Shown here: positions 29,831 through 41,585 of the stretch, one piece after another
How the letters are laid out: each line of letters opens with the position of its first letter
Numbering within the stretch: the stretch's first letter is position 1
Assembly (NCBI RefSeq): GCF_964340395.1
Contig: NC_135569.1
Coordinates: 5,800,540 to 5,864,539, forward strand
DNA from: Glandiceps talaboti
Taxonomy: Eukaryota > Hemichordata > Enteropneusta > Spengelidae
Direction: 5' to 3'
Length of the DNA stretch: 64,000 nt
Program-made: the position numbers and the translations under genes
The notes under the pieces: generated by a model
What the model was told of the DNA's origin: nothing
Databases searched by the model: none
Seen by the model: only the letters and a program-made list of their open reading frames with translations

Positions 29831-29872
29831 ATACATACATACATACATACATACATACATACATACATACAT

Positions 29873-29932
<60 letters not shown>
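29831..29932. repeat. (CATA)n-(CAGA)n compound microsatellite
   Basis: About 10 CATA units followed by about 15 CAGA units, the same two motifs in the same phase as at 18880-19048. The 159-codon minus frame spanning it is largely repeat translation. Confidence 0.97.
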
Positions 29933-29933
<1 letters not shown>

Positions 29934-30207
29934 GACACACACATGTACACAGATACAGACATATATACATGTATATACTATACAAACACAAACCAATACG
30001 CAAAACACAAACTAATAGTAAGTATACACGTTTTAAGTCAAATGTACACATGTTAATACTTTGTGTGACGTAGTTGTAATTCAAGGAAGCATATGTTGCT
30101 ACTAGATACGTGTGTACGTTCAATATAAAAGGCTGTGTTTCTACATTTCTTACAAGTGATGTCTGACGTGTCATTACTGAGTATCTACTGACAAACAATA
30201 CTTATGT

Positions 30208-30490
30208 TAAGGCCTAACAAAATAATTGTGTGGTTCCTATTACGCTCAATTTTAGAATAGGTGGGTTAGGTAGAGTTTTTGTTTCATATGTGAGTGTCAA
30301 GTTCGGGTATGTTTTCCGTTATTTTCCATATGGTCTCTGTGTTATTGGTTTCTTCTCATCAGATGTACAGCCATTACAGATAGGAAAAACAGTTTTATAT
30401 TGTCTTTATAAGTTGATGTCAGTTTCCGCATCCAATATTTCTCTTCTCAATTTTCGCGATTTTACTATTTTCGTGTCGAATACGTAAACA
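30208..30490 (+). mobile_element. GGCCTAA-ended MITE truncated by (TA)n
   Basis: Starts TTAAGGCCTAACAAAATAATT and is collinear with 42592-42948 through AGTTGATGTCAGTTTC and a terminal TACGTAAACAAA. There the family's GGGTCGG-containing end is replaced by a 146-bp (TA)n array. The 85-codon frame at 30230-30487 is element sequence. Confidence 0.8.

Positions 30491-31726
<1,236 letters not shown>

Positions 31727-31809
<83 letters not shown>
31727..31809. repeat. (TA)n microsatellite abutting the 258-bp element
   Basis: About 41 TA units. Its right edge is the first base of the 258-bp repeat. Confidence 0.97.
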
Positions 31810-31812
<3 letters not shown>

Positions 31813-32067
31813 TAGTAGAAAAAATAGTACAGATTACGACATTTTCCGTACTATAGTTCAGATTGAGTTCAATTCTGTACTTTTATGCTGATGAGGTGGA
31901 CGTTTCTGTACTTTCCCATTAGCGCCTGTCTAATCGGATTATACTCGATCTGAAAAATAGTTCAGATTGCGAGTCGGAAGTGATTTGAATACATTTGCAT
32001 TTAGTTCAGAATATATTCATGAGTTCACCCCGATAACCGGGCAGTAAACAAATGAATATTCAAATCT
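31810..32067 (+). mobile_element. 258-bp dispersed repeat, copy 1, (TA)n at one end
   Basis: From CACTAGTAGAAAAAATAG to CAAATGAATATTCAAATCT. An inverted copy sits at 49170-49427. By eye the two differ at one position (GATTTGAATA here, GATTTCAATA there), and sequence similarity stops abruptly at the outer end. In both loci the CACTAGTAG end abuts a (TA)n array. The motif ACTATAGTTCAGATTGAG and the related AATAGTTCAGATTGCGAG suggest internal repetition. There is no open frame of note. The family is unknown. The near identity implies recent mobility or gene conversion. Confidence 0.8.
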
Positions 32068-33079
32068 ACCGTGCTTGCAATCAATACGTACATAAACGCT
32101 ATACGTGTAGCTAGTGTATTCGATACATATGTATGTATATAAGCAGGCTTATGATATGAACTACATGGTGTACGTAGATTGTAATATCACAGGGCTCATT
32201 TTGAAATAAATGTTCGTAGTACGCCTTTTCATTATTTATGCACTACATACCGCCACCACTAAACGTGTTTCACATTTCTACGCGTTTGATGCATAGTAAT
32301 ACAGATTTAGATGACATGACAATCGTTTCCAATAATAGTTTAAAATTGGGCCACAAATATTGCTAGTGTATGGAGCTTCTTAACAAACCTGACCGGCCAA
32401 TAGCGTCAACAAACTCACAGTAGAGACGTGCTGACAGATTTGAGTCTGTGGACATTATTTCTAGCTAAGTAAAATTGAGTGACTATTGGGAATATTATAT
32501 GGCATCCATGTCGTCCATGTCGTCTATAGTTTCTGACGGACCGTGTTATGTACAACGTAACGCTGAACGAAATACGGTCCATCAGGAATTAACTAGACTA
32601 ACCTCTATGGGAATAGTATTCTTGTCCATGTGTCGTTTATAGAACAATTAAGTGTTAGGGTGTGATCTTCACAGTAATAAACAAGCCTTTAGAAGAACAA
32701 CAGGTATTCACGCCTCAAATATCTTGGGCATCATCCAAATTACGATCATGAGCACCAAAGTAAAGGAAATACTTAATGACGTTCGGCATGCAGAACCCCC
32801 CCCCCCCCCGGGCCCGTACCTATGGGTACATGCCCGGCATCCATGTAACTGTTATATCACTCTACGTGACGATTCTGAGGGCCCTCATCTCTTATTCTCT
32901 TGTTTTATTTCAATGTGGTATACTCATAACTCCTGTTTTTATAGTATAACAGTACAATTGGCTTCGATCAGTGCATTCCAGATTTTCATGAGTCATGTGT
33001 GCACATTGCACAGATATCTGCAGAATACCTAAAAAGGATTATGGGTAATGTATACATATGCGGGAAAAACAAACTGCTG
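32068..33079. other. Non-coding stretch with small inverted repeat and C-run
   Basis: TGACGGACCGT (32534-32544) mirrors ACGGTCCATCA (32574-32584) with one mismatch. A 14-base C run lies at 32796-32809, inside an unrecognised 126-codon frame (32652-33032) whose proline run is only that homopolymer. Confidence 0.5.
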
Positions 33080-33251
33080 TAAGGAGCATAGTCTCGCTGC
33101 CAGACTCGAGACTATCGTCCCTAATCTGTTTACCGAGCGGCGCAGCCGCGAGAAGAGAGGGACCAGTCCCCCTCTCTTCTCGCGGCTGCGCCGCTCGGTA
33201 AACAGATTAGGGACGATAGTCTCGAGTCTGGCAGCGAGACTATAAGGAGCA
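33080..33251. mobile_element. 154-bp palindromic element with 9-bp target duplication
   Basis: The insertion occupies 33089-33242. Arms of 73 bp (33089-33161, 33170-33242) are inverse complements without a mismatch that I could find, around an 8-bp loop. Ends are TAGTCTCGCTGCC...GGCAGCGAGACTA, and the direct repeat TAAGGAGCA flanks it (33080-33088 and 33243-33251). Each arm starts with its own small palindrome TAGTCTCG...CGAGACTA. It is strikingly GC-rich for this window. The TAGTCT end and the 9-bp duplication match the MITE family at 27195 and 36262. The frame crossing it is not a gene. Confidence 0.9.
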
Positions 33252-34376
33252 CTGACTTTGCCCTCATATCTTCATCCCATTTTGCACTGAAGAAGTTTCA
33301 CATGGCTCTCATATTTCATATATACTCTTTCTAAATATATGGTGATGCAACATGAGTAGAAATAACTGGCCTGGGGTTAACTAAGTTTGGTAGTCAATAT
33401 AGCAGGTTTACCATCAAACTGACGCAAAATTTGTTTCAAATTTGTCTAGTAAAAACCGTTGGCCCAGTTGTCGATTAGGCTTACAAGTTACACAAAGCAT
33501 GATAAGACACTGTGAATGGTGCAAATAAACAACGTGCGAAATGCCAAATACCAAATGCAAACAATACAAGCGAACAAAAAGGCCTGTATGCACTCTAATA
33601 GCCCGATATTTTGCCTAAAATCAGGCTCACATGTGCGAACGGTGTGTTTTTGACGTACCTAGTAGGCAGTGATGTAGATAATAGCCGGTTACCGGTCACA
33701 ACGCCCAGCTATAACTTATAAGTATAACAGTTGTGGGACCGGCTTAGGAAAGTACTCAAACCTGACGATCATTGAACAAATTCTAAGGTTGGAAACTTAA
33801 ATATGAGTTGCCCTGGAGTTCTAATAGCAAGTAAAATACCCAAAGTGTAAACAAAAAGATAAATTAATTCATAATTATTTGGAAAACATTAGACGATTAC
33901 GCAGTAAAACAAGACTGGCCACGCTATCGCTAGCGAAAGCCTTCGAACTAGTTTCATAACGACCGGACGTTGAAGGAAGCGCGAAGCGAAGTGTGAGGTC
34001 AATGTGACGTCTCATGATGATGTATGATGCATCAACATGACGTTTACGTAGAGTTGCACTAAATGTTTTCTAAACTTCAGTGGAAAGAATTTTTGTCGAT
34101 CAGACACTGACTATGTTTAAATTCTTAAAACATCTGAGAAAACAAGAGGGGAAGCAAAATGTGACACTGACAGACAAGCCAGACGTACGGCACATGTACA
34201 GAAGGCGAGGCACACCCTCTGATGCAAACTGGACAATTATCGTGCGTGTCACGTATAAGGCATCAGATGTAATACATGTAGCTAACCAAATGTTCTTGTA
34301 CTGCAGTCTTTCTTGTAACTGGTATTGGAAATTGTCAGAAACCTGATGATTTTATGACTGAATAAGTTTCGATACG

Positions 34377-34381
<5 letters not shown>
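33252..34381. other. Non-coding stretch, nothing recognised
   Basis: The frame at 34080-34346 is unrecognised. No repeats seen. Confidence 0.4.

Positions 34382-34434
<53 letters not shown>
34382..34434. repeat. (GA)n microsatellite
   Basis: About 26 units. Confidence 0.97.
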
Positions 34435-34439
<5 letters not shown>

Positions 34440-34464
34440 TACACTTATATAAATGTAAATTTAC

Positions 34465-34585
34465 TTGGTAAACAACTGCTCCTGAGGTTTAATTTTGGTT
34501 CAAATCATGAGCAGAATATTCGGGGGCCCTTTCAGACCATCACAATTGTCATGCCCCCCTCCCTTTGAACCTCAATTTTGTTCAT
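34465..34585. repeat. Dispersed repeat shared with 40305-40400
   Basis: CTGCTCCTGAGG, then TTTGGTTCAAATCATGAGCA, GAATATT and CCCTTTCAGAC recur in order at 40305-40400. It lies just 5' of the LINE reverse-transcriptase remnant, so it may belong to the same retroelement's upstream part. Confidence 0.6.
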
Positions 34586-34586
34586 G

Positions 34587-34598
34587 CCCCCCCCCCCC
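34587..34598. repeat. C homopolymer run
   Basis: Twelve consecutive C. Confidence 0.9.
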
Positions 34599-34619
34599 GT
34601 AAATTCTGACTCCAGCATA

Positions 34620-35440
34620 ATTTCAAGATTATTCCGAGCTCGGTATTACAGGCATTCGACTAGAGTCTGTTATACCTCAAAGATATACAACAGTCCATTT
34701 CTGTACAAGGCATATCAGAAACCAAACATTTGCAGTGTGGAGTGCCACAAAACCCTGTGCTTGGTCCACTCTTACACGCGTATGCTGTCTATACACACCA
34801 CCACCACTTGGAAAGCTAATCCGACATCAAAATCTCAATATGCAATAATGCAACAACATGCAGACGACAACCAGATTTACCAATATATTTCCCCAATCAC
34901 ATTCGTCAACTACAGTAACTAAGATGGAAACTGTTGCACATGATATTAAACGACCCAAAATAAGCTAGTTTAATGATGGCAAAACCGAGGTCCTCCTTAT
35001 CACGTCTAAGTTCAACAGGCATCCTCGTCTCATGAACCACATCAACATGGGGTCGTCTTCTGTGCAGTTAGTGGATTCAGCATGTACCATTTGTGTAACA
35101 ATTGATGACCGTTATAACCTCAAGAAGCACATCTCGTTGACATGTAGATCAGTTCTTTTTCACCCCCGAACAATAGGTCGCATCATTGACAGTGGAGGGG
35201 GCCCCTCCACTGGCTATGGTCGCATACGCCAGTATCTTACAAACGGAGTTTGTCAGAACCTTGGTCATGCACTTATATCATCGAAACCTGACTACTGAAT
35301 GGCCCTTCTGTATGGGCTGCCAGCTAAAAACATTGTCCCTCTTCAACATGCCCAAAATACATGACAGCAGCTAGGATTGTGTCAGGTACAAAGAAAACAG
35401 ATCACGTCACATCGGTTCTTTCAATAACACAGTTTAGTTA
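34620..35440 (+). pseudogene. Decayed CR1/L2-type LINE reverse transcriptase (3' half)
   Basis: Scattered over at least two frames are landmarks of a non-LTR reverse transcriptase. GVPQ-NPVLGPLL (RT motif before the active site) is near 34736, and HADDNQIY (the [F/Y]xDD box, Tyr replaced by His) near 34857. Then come NDGKTEVLLITS near 34970, and a C-terminal block with YLTNGVCQNL, HALISSK and DYCN-like followed by LPAKNIVPLQHAQ near 35230-35350 and ARIVSGTKKTDHV near 35370. The order and spacing are those of CR1/L2/Jockey-clade ORF2. Frameshifts, stops and a 42-bp hairpin insertion at 35176-35225 show that it is dead. No endonuclease domain was recognised upstream. Confidence 0.85.
35176..35225. 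mobile_element. 34-bp hairpin insertion with 8-bp target duplication, in a LINE
   Basis: GGTCGCAT flanks both sides (35176-35183, 35218-35225). The insert carries CAGTGGAGGGG/CCCCTCCACTG. Removing the insert and one duplicate rejoins the RT C-terminal block (HxRTIGRI to IRQYLTNG), so the uninterrupted LINE gives an independent empty-site control. Confidence 0.8.
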
Positions 35441-35501
35441 GAAATCACACTGGCGTCAAGTGCAGTTAAATAATATACCAGTAGGTAGGGCCTATATGTA
35501 C

Positions 35502-35541
35502 ATGTAGTCTCAGGTCACTACATTGTGGTCTGAGATGTAGT
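35502..35541. mobile_element. 26-bp hairpin insertion with 7-bp direct repeats
   Basis: ATGTAGT flanks the insert CTCAGGTCAC...GTGGTCTGAG. Its arms match the insertion at 48872-48904 (CTCAGACCACT/AGTGGTCTGAG). Confidence 0.6.
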
Positions 35542-36252
35542 TTACACCACTATGACCTAAGAACTTGAACCAGGGCTGAGGAGAAGTGGTCTGAGGTTAA
35601 ATTTTTGCAGCTCTCGTTCAGCAATCTCAAAACATTTCAGCCTACTTCCCGTAATGAACACTTGTCAAGCATTTTTGTAGCTCCCATACTCAAAGACTAC
35701 ATATATGTTTATATACGACTCAAAATATAACACTGAAATTTACTTTGAACACGTTCAGTTTCAGTAGACCTATTAAAACCCAAAATCTCCACCGTATAAT
35801 TTAATATCGGTAATAGTTTACAGTCAAAAACTTTTAAATTTAGTTTTGACTAGGAGGTCCCCAAGTTTTGCAAGTTGACTCATGACCGCAATCATTGCTT
35901 TACTCGCTTGAGCTGCAAGCGCTAAATACCATAGACCACTGCTTGACATAATCACGCCTAGATATTCATAAAAAGCGAACAACGTCGAGTTTATGACCAC
36001 CAATAACCACTTTTCAATTTTCTTAAGAATTTCATATCTTAGTAAATACAATCATTTTAGTTTTGACATACATGTAATTTACTTTCAAAAGACAATGTTA
36101 GAAACCCCTACCCCATTGATTCCTGTGGGAACATGCCTTTCGTGAAGAAAAAATGGTTACATAACATGTCTACAAGAATTGTTGGAGAATGTCTATGTAG
36201 AATGCCACACTGATCCCATATCCACACCTTGATTGTTCTTCAATGATCTCCT
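35542..36252. other. Non-coding stretch, nothing recognised
   Basis: A single hairpin arm AGTGGTCTGAGGTT occurs at about 35587, outside a recognisable element. Otherwise featureless. Confidence 0.4.
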
Positions 36253-36261
36253 TCAAAGTAA

Positions 36262-36633
36262 TAGTCTGGATGCCAATATGGTTTCTAACTAAACCACGTC
36301 TAGCCAAAAGCCCCTCAAATAGCACAAAAAGTTGTTCACCCAATCAGTGAAACCTAAATGTTTTGGTGATGTAAACAGTATATAAGTAGCATCATGAGCT
36401 GACAAATATACCACATTTGAACATTACTGTCCCAATAAACACTAACTTTATGAGGGACTGTGTTATTGAGTTTTGTGATTTATTAATAAAGACATGATGT
36501 TAATGACTGTGTGGGTGGCTGTAAATGAATTTTAAATTGCATCTCATGCATTTCAAGACTTCTAGAGTAACGACTCTGACTATACTGTGAGTGGAGGTAT
36601 AAATGGTAATGATACAGTATAGGAACTAGACTA
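36262..36633 (+). mobile_element. TAGTCT-ended MITE, 372 bp, with perfect 9-bp target duplication
   Basis: Begins TAGTCTGGATGCCAATATGG and ends GATACAGTATAGGAACTAGACTA. It is flanked by TCAAAGTAA at 36253-36261 and 36634-36642. The outermost ~35 and ~60 bp match the short copies at 8372, 27195 and 43500. The 250-bp interior instead matches the repeat at 11200-11317 in part, showing short and long subfamilies. It is non-coding. The 9-bp duplication suggests a Mutator-like transposase in trans. Confidence 0.88.
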
Positions 36634-36642
36634 TCAAAGTAA

Positions 36643-37065
36643 TTACCTTGTCCAAAAGACTACAGTCGGGTATTAATCTCACCATTAATGCCTGAATTTA
36701 TGTCTATCAAGGTGGATCTGATAAGATCATGGAAATCGAGAAACTTTCATCACTTTGGACTTGAGCATTGAATACATTTGTGAAGTACTCAGACCATGAT
36801 TCATGTTTTTTTTTAGAGATTAATTCCACTAGATCGTCCACTAAATCGTCCACGAAAACAAATACATCGTTCTATCATTCCACCATGTCACTCAACAACG
36901 CGCATCACATCCGGGTACCAGTTCTTCTGTGAATTCGAATTCTATCACTTGAATTTCCGTTATTTAGTCGTCTGAAGATCGTAACGGCCTCCGTACCATA
37001 ACTTGTGTACTTTGTGTAAATACAGCTCTACTTCTCAGTATTGAGCACTTTTCCTTCAGTAACCT

Positions 37066-37067
<2 letters not shown>
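36643..37067. other. Non-coding stretch, nothing recognised
   Basis: No repeat or coding signal seen. Confidence 0.4.

Positions 37068-37157
<90 letters not shown>
37068..37157. repeat. (TA)n microsatellite
   Basis: About 45 TA units, uninterrupted. Confidence 0.97.
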
Positions 37158-37158
<1 letters not shown>

Positions 37159-37551
37159 CCATTGCTCGGTTGACGGCAACGCGGTCAAAGATATCGGGTT
37201 CTTTGCACAATACACGTGTATATAGAAATGATGTCCCTTAAATTTCCCCTCTTTTCATTCTTGCTCTTTTCAACTACAATATAGATTTTGATAATTTCCA
37301 TAGGTCTCACGAGATATACTCTTCAAGGAAAAACAAGTTCGTGTCGGGGTTTGACACGAGAATAGTCTGTGCTTGGAGTAATTATACTGTCAGTATAATT
37401 TCTCAAAGGTATGTGTTATCGTGGAAGTTTAAACATTATTTATACTTTAATGGTGTTATAGATTTTGACCCAAGCTATGCATGCCACGGTCACAAGCTAT
37501 ATTGCGTCAGATCGATTTGCCAAACAAGTTTGCCAGAATTAACGCATCCCA

Positions 37552-37596
37552 TCAAACCATGGACCCTCCACAAAGGTGGAGTGTCTATGGTCAAAC
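37552..37596. mobile_element. Hairpin insertion with TCAAAC direct repeats
   Basis: The insert has CATGGAC, CTCCAC, then GTGGAG and GTCTATGG, folding on itself with a 4-5 base loop. The 6-bp direct repeat is short, so the boundaries are tentative. The arm sequence resembles the insertion at 39723-39744 (ATAGACCCTCCACC). Confidence 0.55.
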
Positions 37597-37854
37597 AAAT
37601 GACAGGTCGCAGAAACTATGGTCATGGAAGTATGAACGTCGTTTATACTTGTACGCCGTGACATACAATGAGCGCAGTGCCATGATTGACCGGATTATTC
37701 AGTGTCGACAATCCCAGTTAATATAATCCCAAAGGCAAACTTGTTTTATTTACCACCTTGCCAAGCAACACAGGGTGGTGGCGAGGCGAAGTTGTAATGT
37801 ACTGTCGCTTTGATATTCACGATTTTGGAAAGAAATAGATAACATCGGGTTAGA

Positions 37855-38751
37855 TCTTGAGAGTAAATAAGAAGAAAAGAAGAGTTAATTTGAAATCAGT
37901 GATAAACGAGTTGTCTGTTTTTAAGACACTAAATATAAGGAAAGCTATGGGTCCTGATAACATATGTGGTAGGTTACTGAATGTCTATGCATCGCAGTTA
38001 GCTAGTGTTTCCAGCAGATTGTTCAATTGGTCGTACAATGATCATACGATATCAACCATTTGGAAAACATCTACCATCTGTCCGGTCCCTAAAAACTTCC
38101 AAGGCATCGTCCTGTAGCATTGACTTCCATTGTGATGAAATGCTTCGAGCGTATTTTACTTTGTCAAAACCCACAAAAACATTCACACCTTGACCCATAC
38201 CAATTTACATATTAAAGTAATAGAGGTACTGATAATGCAACTCTCACATTACTTCACGATGCGTATACACATCTTGAAAAACCAAGTTCATTTGTAAGAC
38301 TATTGGTTATTGATTTTTCAGCAGTCGTTAACAGAAGTCAACCAAACATGATGGCTCATAAACTTAGTTATTTAAACGTTAACCCCAAACTCATCCTCTG
38401 GATAATGGATTTTCTTGTCAACCTTTCCCAGTTTGTTCGCTACCAAAAATTAAGTTCAGCCTTCCATTCAACATTTAGGGGTGCCTCACAGAGCACGATA
38501 CTCTCACACAAACTATTTACACTTTACACAAATGACTGCTCATCAGGTACCGATACAAATCCACTTATCAAATATTCTGATAACTCTGCATTAGTGTGAC
38601 CTGTCAAATTCTGACCGTACTTATTTCGATGAAGTTGATAGGTTTGTTACTTGGTGTAAAGAAAACTACTTGGACGAAAGGTCGACTTTAGGAAGAACCC
38701 TAAAGTAGTGCCCGACCTTTTTATTGACAATGTTAAAGTTGAACAGGTGAC

Positions 38752-38847
<96 letters not shown>

Positions 38848-39320
38848 CAGTCTTGGATAAAAAATCAAATTTTACGGCCAACACAGATTTCATTAACAAG
38901 AAATGTCAATCTAGAGTTTACTGTCTACAACAACATTTACAAAAAAAATTTGTAAATGCCAAGGTATTACAGACATTCTATCGGAGTTTTGAGTCGGTTT
39001 AACATTTTCTTTTTTGTGCTGGTTTGGTAGTCTAGGGACTAGCTACAAGAGTGTCTTGAACAAAATTGTAAATGTGTTTAGTAAAGTATTGAGTGAAAAG
39101 TAGACTAATTTGAATGAAATGTTTACATCTCGTGTACAAAACAAAGCTGGGAAAATGGTAAATGACAAATGCCACATTATGTCCCAACACTTTGAACTCC
39201 TGCCATCAGGGAGACGATTTCGTGTCCCTAAATTCAGAACAGTCAGAACCAAATCAAGTTTTGTGCCCACTTCAACTAAATTTTAAACCAAACTAAATAA
39301 TTTTATTTCAAAGACATCTG
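37855..39320 (+). pseudogene. Decayed CR1/L2/Rex1-like LINE reverse transcriptase
   Basis: A longer and younger LINE remnant. Readable in order are KAMGPDNICGRLL (RT N-terminal motif, about 37942), TSTICPVPK (38069), RPVALTSIVMKCFER in a shifted frame (38115-38155), LLVIDFSAV (38302; D of the catalytic set), FTLYTNDCSSGT (38515) and IKYSDNSALV (38570). The last is the active-site box, with its second Asp changed to Asn. FVTWCKENYLD (38642), IDNVKVEQVTK (38722) and the C-terminal FELLPSGRRFRVPKF (39190-39235) follow. A 90-bp (TA)n tract interrupts it at 38755. The frame is broken by several shifts and stops. The 3' end lies between the last stop near 39284 and an unrelated MITE fragment at 39331. 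The upstream endonuclease part was not found. Confidence 0.9.
38755..38844. repeat. (TA)n microsatellite inside the LINE pseudogene
   Basis: Sits exactly where the LINE would encode a K-Y-(K)-Y-L-G segment. The RT reading resumes at once on the far side (GTVLD-like, then NTDFINKKCQSRVYCLQQ). The AAATATAA-type codons are a plausible seed for TA expansion. Confidence 0.95.
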
Positions 39321-39330
39321 CTCTGCATTC

Positions 39331-39459
39331 CAGATTGGAAGAACCGCGTTTTTTTTATTGTCTTTTTTAAGTTGATGACCATTTCTGGCAAGACTTCACT
39401 CACAATTTTCTCGATTTTACTGATTTTTCTTCTTTATTAAAAAGGTTTAGGGTCGGCAC
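39331..39459 (+). mobile_element. GGCCTAA MITE fragment
   Basis: CAGATTGGAAGAAC, then TTTTTTAAGTTGATG, ACTTCACTCACAATTTTCTC and TTTAGGGTCGGCAC align with the interior of the copy at 42592-42948. Both termini are missing. It directly follows the LINE 3' end. Confidence 0.7.
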
Positions 39460-40304
39460 CGGATTTCTAGAATGGAAGCGTTTGGGGAGTTGTGTGATTT
39501 ATTTGTTGAGAAAGGTTCAAAGACAATAAATATCGCCGGAAGGTGGCACTTGCCGTTCCAGTGAGGAACGACTAGTGCCACCACGGTAGTACTCGACAAT
39601 TCGATGGACCACGGCCAAGTCCGCCATTCACAATTTTCAAATCACTTGAAATAAAGCAATCTGGCAAAACTCGCCCATGTGCATTTACAATCTTGTCGCA
39701 ACTAATTCTAGTAGGTAAAACCATAGACCCTCCACCCTGTCTATGGTAAAACCTAGTCGCATTCATAACTTTCATCGAGGGTAAGGTAATTTTAGTCATC
39801 AACTTCTATAAAGTCCAAAATGAAACGATAAAACATGTACATTTTGGAAATTATCCCATGTATAATGCCAGATTATAAAGTGACAAAGAGTGGTTCATCT
39901 GAGTGGATAGCTTAACCTCTTGACGATTTATAAACAATGGGAAATAGGCAGCTATCTCGATGTTCATTTTAACCTATTTTCCCAGAGAATATTTTCAGAA
40001 CTGGTATCCAAATTACCAAGATCACGTTTTTCATATTTACTGATATGCCGCTTTAGTTATGGCCGGTTTTGTGAGATGTTTTGCGTGCACAATGTAAACC
40101 ACAGACAAGGCATGTAAACTTCTACTTGCAAACCCGTCTATTTCAGGCTTGGCCTCTTACCACTCTTGGAGGAATTGTACTGACTCCTCCAAGACCACGT
40201 CTGACACAGTGGCCTGAAACCCATAGTCTATCGCGAGTATATTGTCTACCCTTCAAGAGACACACATTCTCTGACAGTCACCCTTTTAAAAATACGCTTG
40301 TTAA
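39460..40304. other. Non-coding stretch with small hairpins
   Basis: Besides the hairpin insertion at 39714-39753, it has TCTTGGAGGA/TCCTCCAAGA near 40164-40194 with only a 5-bp ACCAC direct repeat outside. No gene recognised. Confidence 0.4.
39714..39753. mobile_element. 22-bp hairpin insertion with 9-bp target duplication
   Basis: GGTAAAACC occurs at 39714-39722 and 39745-39753 around ATAGACCCTCCACCCTGTCTAT, whose ends ATAGAC/GTCTAT are inverted. Smallest convincing member of the hairpin-insertion set. Confidence 0.65.
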
Positions 40305-40460
40305 ACGTCTGCTCCTGGAGTTAAATTTGGTTCAACTCATGAGCAAAATATTTGTACGTGACTCCGGGCCCCTTTCAGACAATCCGAATTTTCACGCACG
40401 TCCCAATTCGTTTTTTTCCCGTGACAACAATTTTCTCCTGAGCCTCCCCCTACCCTAATC
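40305..40460. repeat. Dispersed repeat shared with 34465-34585
   Basis: See the match CTGCTCCTGGAG, TTTGGTTCAACTCATGAGCA and CCCTTTCAGAC. Frames here are by-products. Confidence 0.6.
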
Positions 40461-40550
40461 TAGTTCCTGACGACCGTATTCCAATTTTACACTACATCTT
40501 TACATATTACGTATAGTCAATGTCATTACTCTCGTTGCCGATGTGTTGGC

Positions 40551-40552
<2 letters not shown>

Positions 40553-40591
<39 letters not shown>
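40553..40591. repeat. (TA)n microsatellite
   Basis: About 19 units. Confidence 0.95.
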
Positions 40592-40595
<4 letters not shown>

Positions 40596-41514
40596 CCATA
40601 ATCACAACATATTTCCTGCTCAAAGAAGAACTGTTTCAGCTTATTCCATTTCGATATAAACAGAGTCCAGGGATAAAATACCCATGTACTACTCCTTATA
40701 TTACTGGCTAGGTAATGTCAACCGTAAAATAATCCAAGCACCAGCGTCCCTAAAATCCGTGAAACAGTGTCGATATTACAGTATTTTGCTGACACATTAC
40801 TTTCTGTAACTGGTCTATATTTGTGATATCATGGTAAATATGCTTGGAATTTATGGCCTAACAAACCAGACATTACGTAGATTTGAATATTGAATCAAGA
40901 AAATCAAAAACAAAAACAAGGCCATGGCCATGGCCGGTCAGGTACTGATATTAGTACTTTAGACATCAGTGGGGGTCACACTTGGTCATTGAAACTATAT
41001 TGACCGACCAAAATTCTAAACATCACGGATAAATAATTTCATATCGAAATGTATGTACGGAGATTCAGGTTTTTAGACCACGTGGCTTTGACATGACATC
41101 ATCAGCTAAATTTGCAATACGAAAGTAACGTAAAACATGGATGTATCTAGTAGGGAGCAAAGTCCGCATGTCTGTATGGATGTTTGAAGATTTACTATCG
41201 GTATATGGGAGGCATAGAGGGAAATATTTGAATAGCGTTATTTAACGTTACATAATTCATAACTGACTACTAAACTACCGTCAAGAGGATTGTTTTTGCT
41301 TCCATTTATCTGTATTAATTTTTTTAAAGGCAGTGATGGTGACTGCCAATGCCGATAGTGAAAATATGGCCCGCACATTCTGAAGATTTTTGTATCATAC
41401 AAGTTCAATGTTGTAGCTGAGAATGTGATTTATATTTATAACTCAGTAGAATGGGTACCGGTACTGATGCGAGGGATGTGAACCAACCTTTGTGTTGCGT
41501 GCTTTTTAATATCA

Positions 41515-41516
<2 letters not shown>
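40592..41516. other. Non-coding stretch, nothing recognised
   Basis: GGCCATGGCCATGGCC near 40921 is a short palindromic run. Nothing else seen. Confidence 0.4.
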
Positions 41517-41559
<43 letters not shown>

Positions 41560-41585
41560 GTTTGTTTGTTTGTTTGTTTGTTTGT
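41517..41585. repeat. (GT)n-(TTTG)n microsatellite
   Basis: About 21 GT units followed by about 6 TTTG units, the same pairing as at 27014-27121. Confidence 0.96.

Noticed and set aside
31885-31915. CTGATGAG in the 258-bp repeat as a hammerhead core
   Set aside because: It is followed by GGTGGACGTTTC, not by a stem and GAAA on the same strand, so the fold cannot form.
32652-33032. 126-codon frame with a proline run
   Set aside because: The proline run is just a C homopolymer. No domain, splice or promoter context was recognised.
39890-39940. Possible second tRNA-SINE head (GAGTGGATAGCTTAACC)
   Set aside because: An A-box-like segment without a B box at the right distance.
40164-40199. Hairpin TCTTGGAGGA/TCCTCCAAGA as another hairpin insertion
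   Set aside because: Only a 5-bp ACCAC repeat flanks it and no empty site is available.
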